DNA of 14,092 nucleotides from Actinomycetes bacterium (GTDB lineage: Bacteria; Actinomycetota; Acidimicrobiia; Acidimicrobiales; Bog-793): the NCBI GenBank assembly GCA_021785095.1, contig JAJYGM010000809.1:3076-17167 (forward strand). Direction: 5' to 3'. Positions 13,670 to 14,092 of this stretch are shown in pieces. A program made the position numbers and the translations under genes. Every line of letters starts with the position of its first letter. Within the stretch, counting starts at the first letter, position 1. The notes under the pieces were generated by a model, which was not told the origin of the DNA, did no database searches, and saw only the letters and a list, made by a program, of their open reading frames with translations.

Positions 13670-14092
13670 TCAGCGCCGGTCCCACGCCGTGGCGCCGTCG
13701 GCGCCTGACCCCGGTACGCCCGTCTCGCGGCGCGGCACCGGATCGGCCGACTCGGGAAGCGACCAAGCCCTCCGCCAGGGCGAGACGTCGGGTCCCCGGA
13801 AGGGCGGGGACTCGCCACGCGAGGCGCGCACCCGCGCCGACCACCAATCCGTCTCCGCCTCGTCGGCGAGCAGCGCCACGGCGGCCTCGATGCGGGAAGA
13901 GAAGCGCCTCGCGTCCTCCCCGTCGTTCGGCCACAACGGCGCGCCGAAGCGCACCTGCACTTCGCCACGGCGGAGGCGAGACCGGATGCTGTCGTCGCCC
14001 TTCGGCAGGACGGCCCGGGCACCGCGGATGTGGACCGGCACGACGGGCACGCCGCAGCGGAGCGCCAGGTAAGCAGCACCTCCCTTGAACTC
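13670..14092 (-). CDS. PlsC-like 1-acylglycerol-3-phosphate acyltransferase, C-terminal part
   Basis: The frame is open to the window end, giving the last 140 residues of a minus-strand gene that starts outside. The visible part begins EFKGGAAYLALRCGVPVVPV, the segment that follows the FPEGT motif in PlsC-type acyltransferases. Then come HIRGARAVLPKGDD, GEVQVRFGAPLWPNDGED and RRFSSRIEAAVALLADE, then DWW and a Pro/Arg-rich tail. The HX4D catalytic motif lies beyond the window. It is a second PlsC-type domain, separate from the HAD fusion at 6200-7696, and probably acts at the membrane in phospholipid synthesis. It is convergent with the GntR gene, 30 nt apart. Confidence 0.85.
   Translation of the reverse strand, partial: EFKGGAAYLALRCGVPVVPVHIRGARAVLPKGDDSIRSRLRRGEVQVRFGAPLWPNDGEDARRFSSRIEAAVALLADEAETDWWSARVRASRGESPPFRGPDVSPWRRAWSLPESADPVPRRETGVPGSGADGATAWDRR

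Noticed and set aside
13655..13678. CGGCGC/GCGCCG hairpin between the GntR and acyltransferase genes as a terminator
   Set aside because: Only 6 bp in a very GC-rich stretch, with one arm inside the convergent gene's stop region; too likely by chance.

Overview
The window is very GC-rich and densely coded, with long spurious open frames opposite the real genes. RecA, an actinobacterial LexA box, a 6C-type small RNA (a family I know only from actinobacteria), an actinobacterial-type Fpg/Nei glycosylase and several probable leaderless starts all point to an actinobacterium. No recX follows recA, and the gene order is not that of mycobacteria or streptomycetes, so a poorly sampled high-GC actinobacterial lineage is likely. 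The exact taxon cannot be read from the sequence.

Layout. 1-969: the 3' part of cinA. 975-2104: a two-gene minus-strand unit (macro-domain deacetylase, then a GNAT acetyltransferase) that lies between cinA and recA. 2105-2310: the shared upstream region of the macro gene and recA, with a textbook LexA (SOS) box and a leader with competing stem-loops. 2311-3369: recA, closed by a 13-bp hairpin. 3471-4073: a DsbA-fold protein whose CxxC motif reads CPFA. 4263-4958: a second GNAT protein of the same family as the first. 4999-5967: a LysR regulator. 6003-6132: a promoter, a small RNA and its terminator, recognised as 6C RNA from two hairpins with seven-C loops. 6200-7696: a HAD phosphatase/PlsC acyltransferase fusion. 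7698-10379: a glutamine-dependent asparagine synthase fused to a CofE-like (F420-0:glutamate ligase superfamily) domain, one base after the previous gene. 10354-11121: a MOSC protein. 11181-12041: an Fpg/Nei glycosylase. 12063-12830: an SDR dehydrogenase resembling RhlG. 12890-13639: a GntR/UTRA regulator. 13670-end: the C-terminal part of a PlsC-like acyltransferase.

How the parts may work together. DNA-damage and nucleotide housekeeping dominates the left side (CinA/PncC amidase, ADP-ribose macro domain, RecA under LexA) and returns with the Fpg/Nei gene. The 6C RNA lies directly upstream of a HAD-family gene, the same neighbourhood as mycobacterial 6C (B11), and directly downstream of a divergent LysR gene that may control it. 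The HAD-PlsC and AsnB-CofE genes almost certainly form one transcription unit. Their pairing of acyl transfer with two kinds of amide-forming chemistry is the least explained part of the window and the best candidate for an undescribed pathway.
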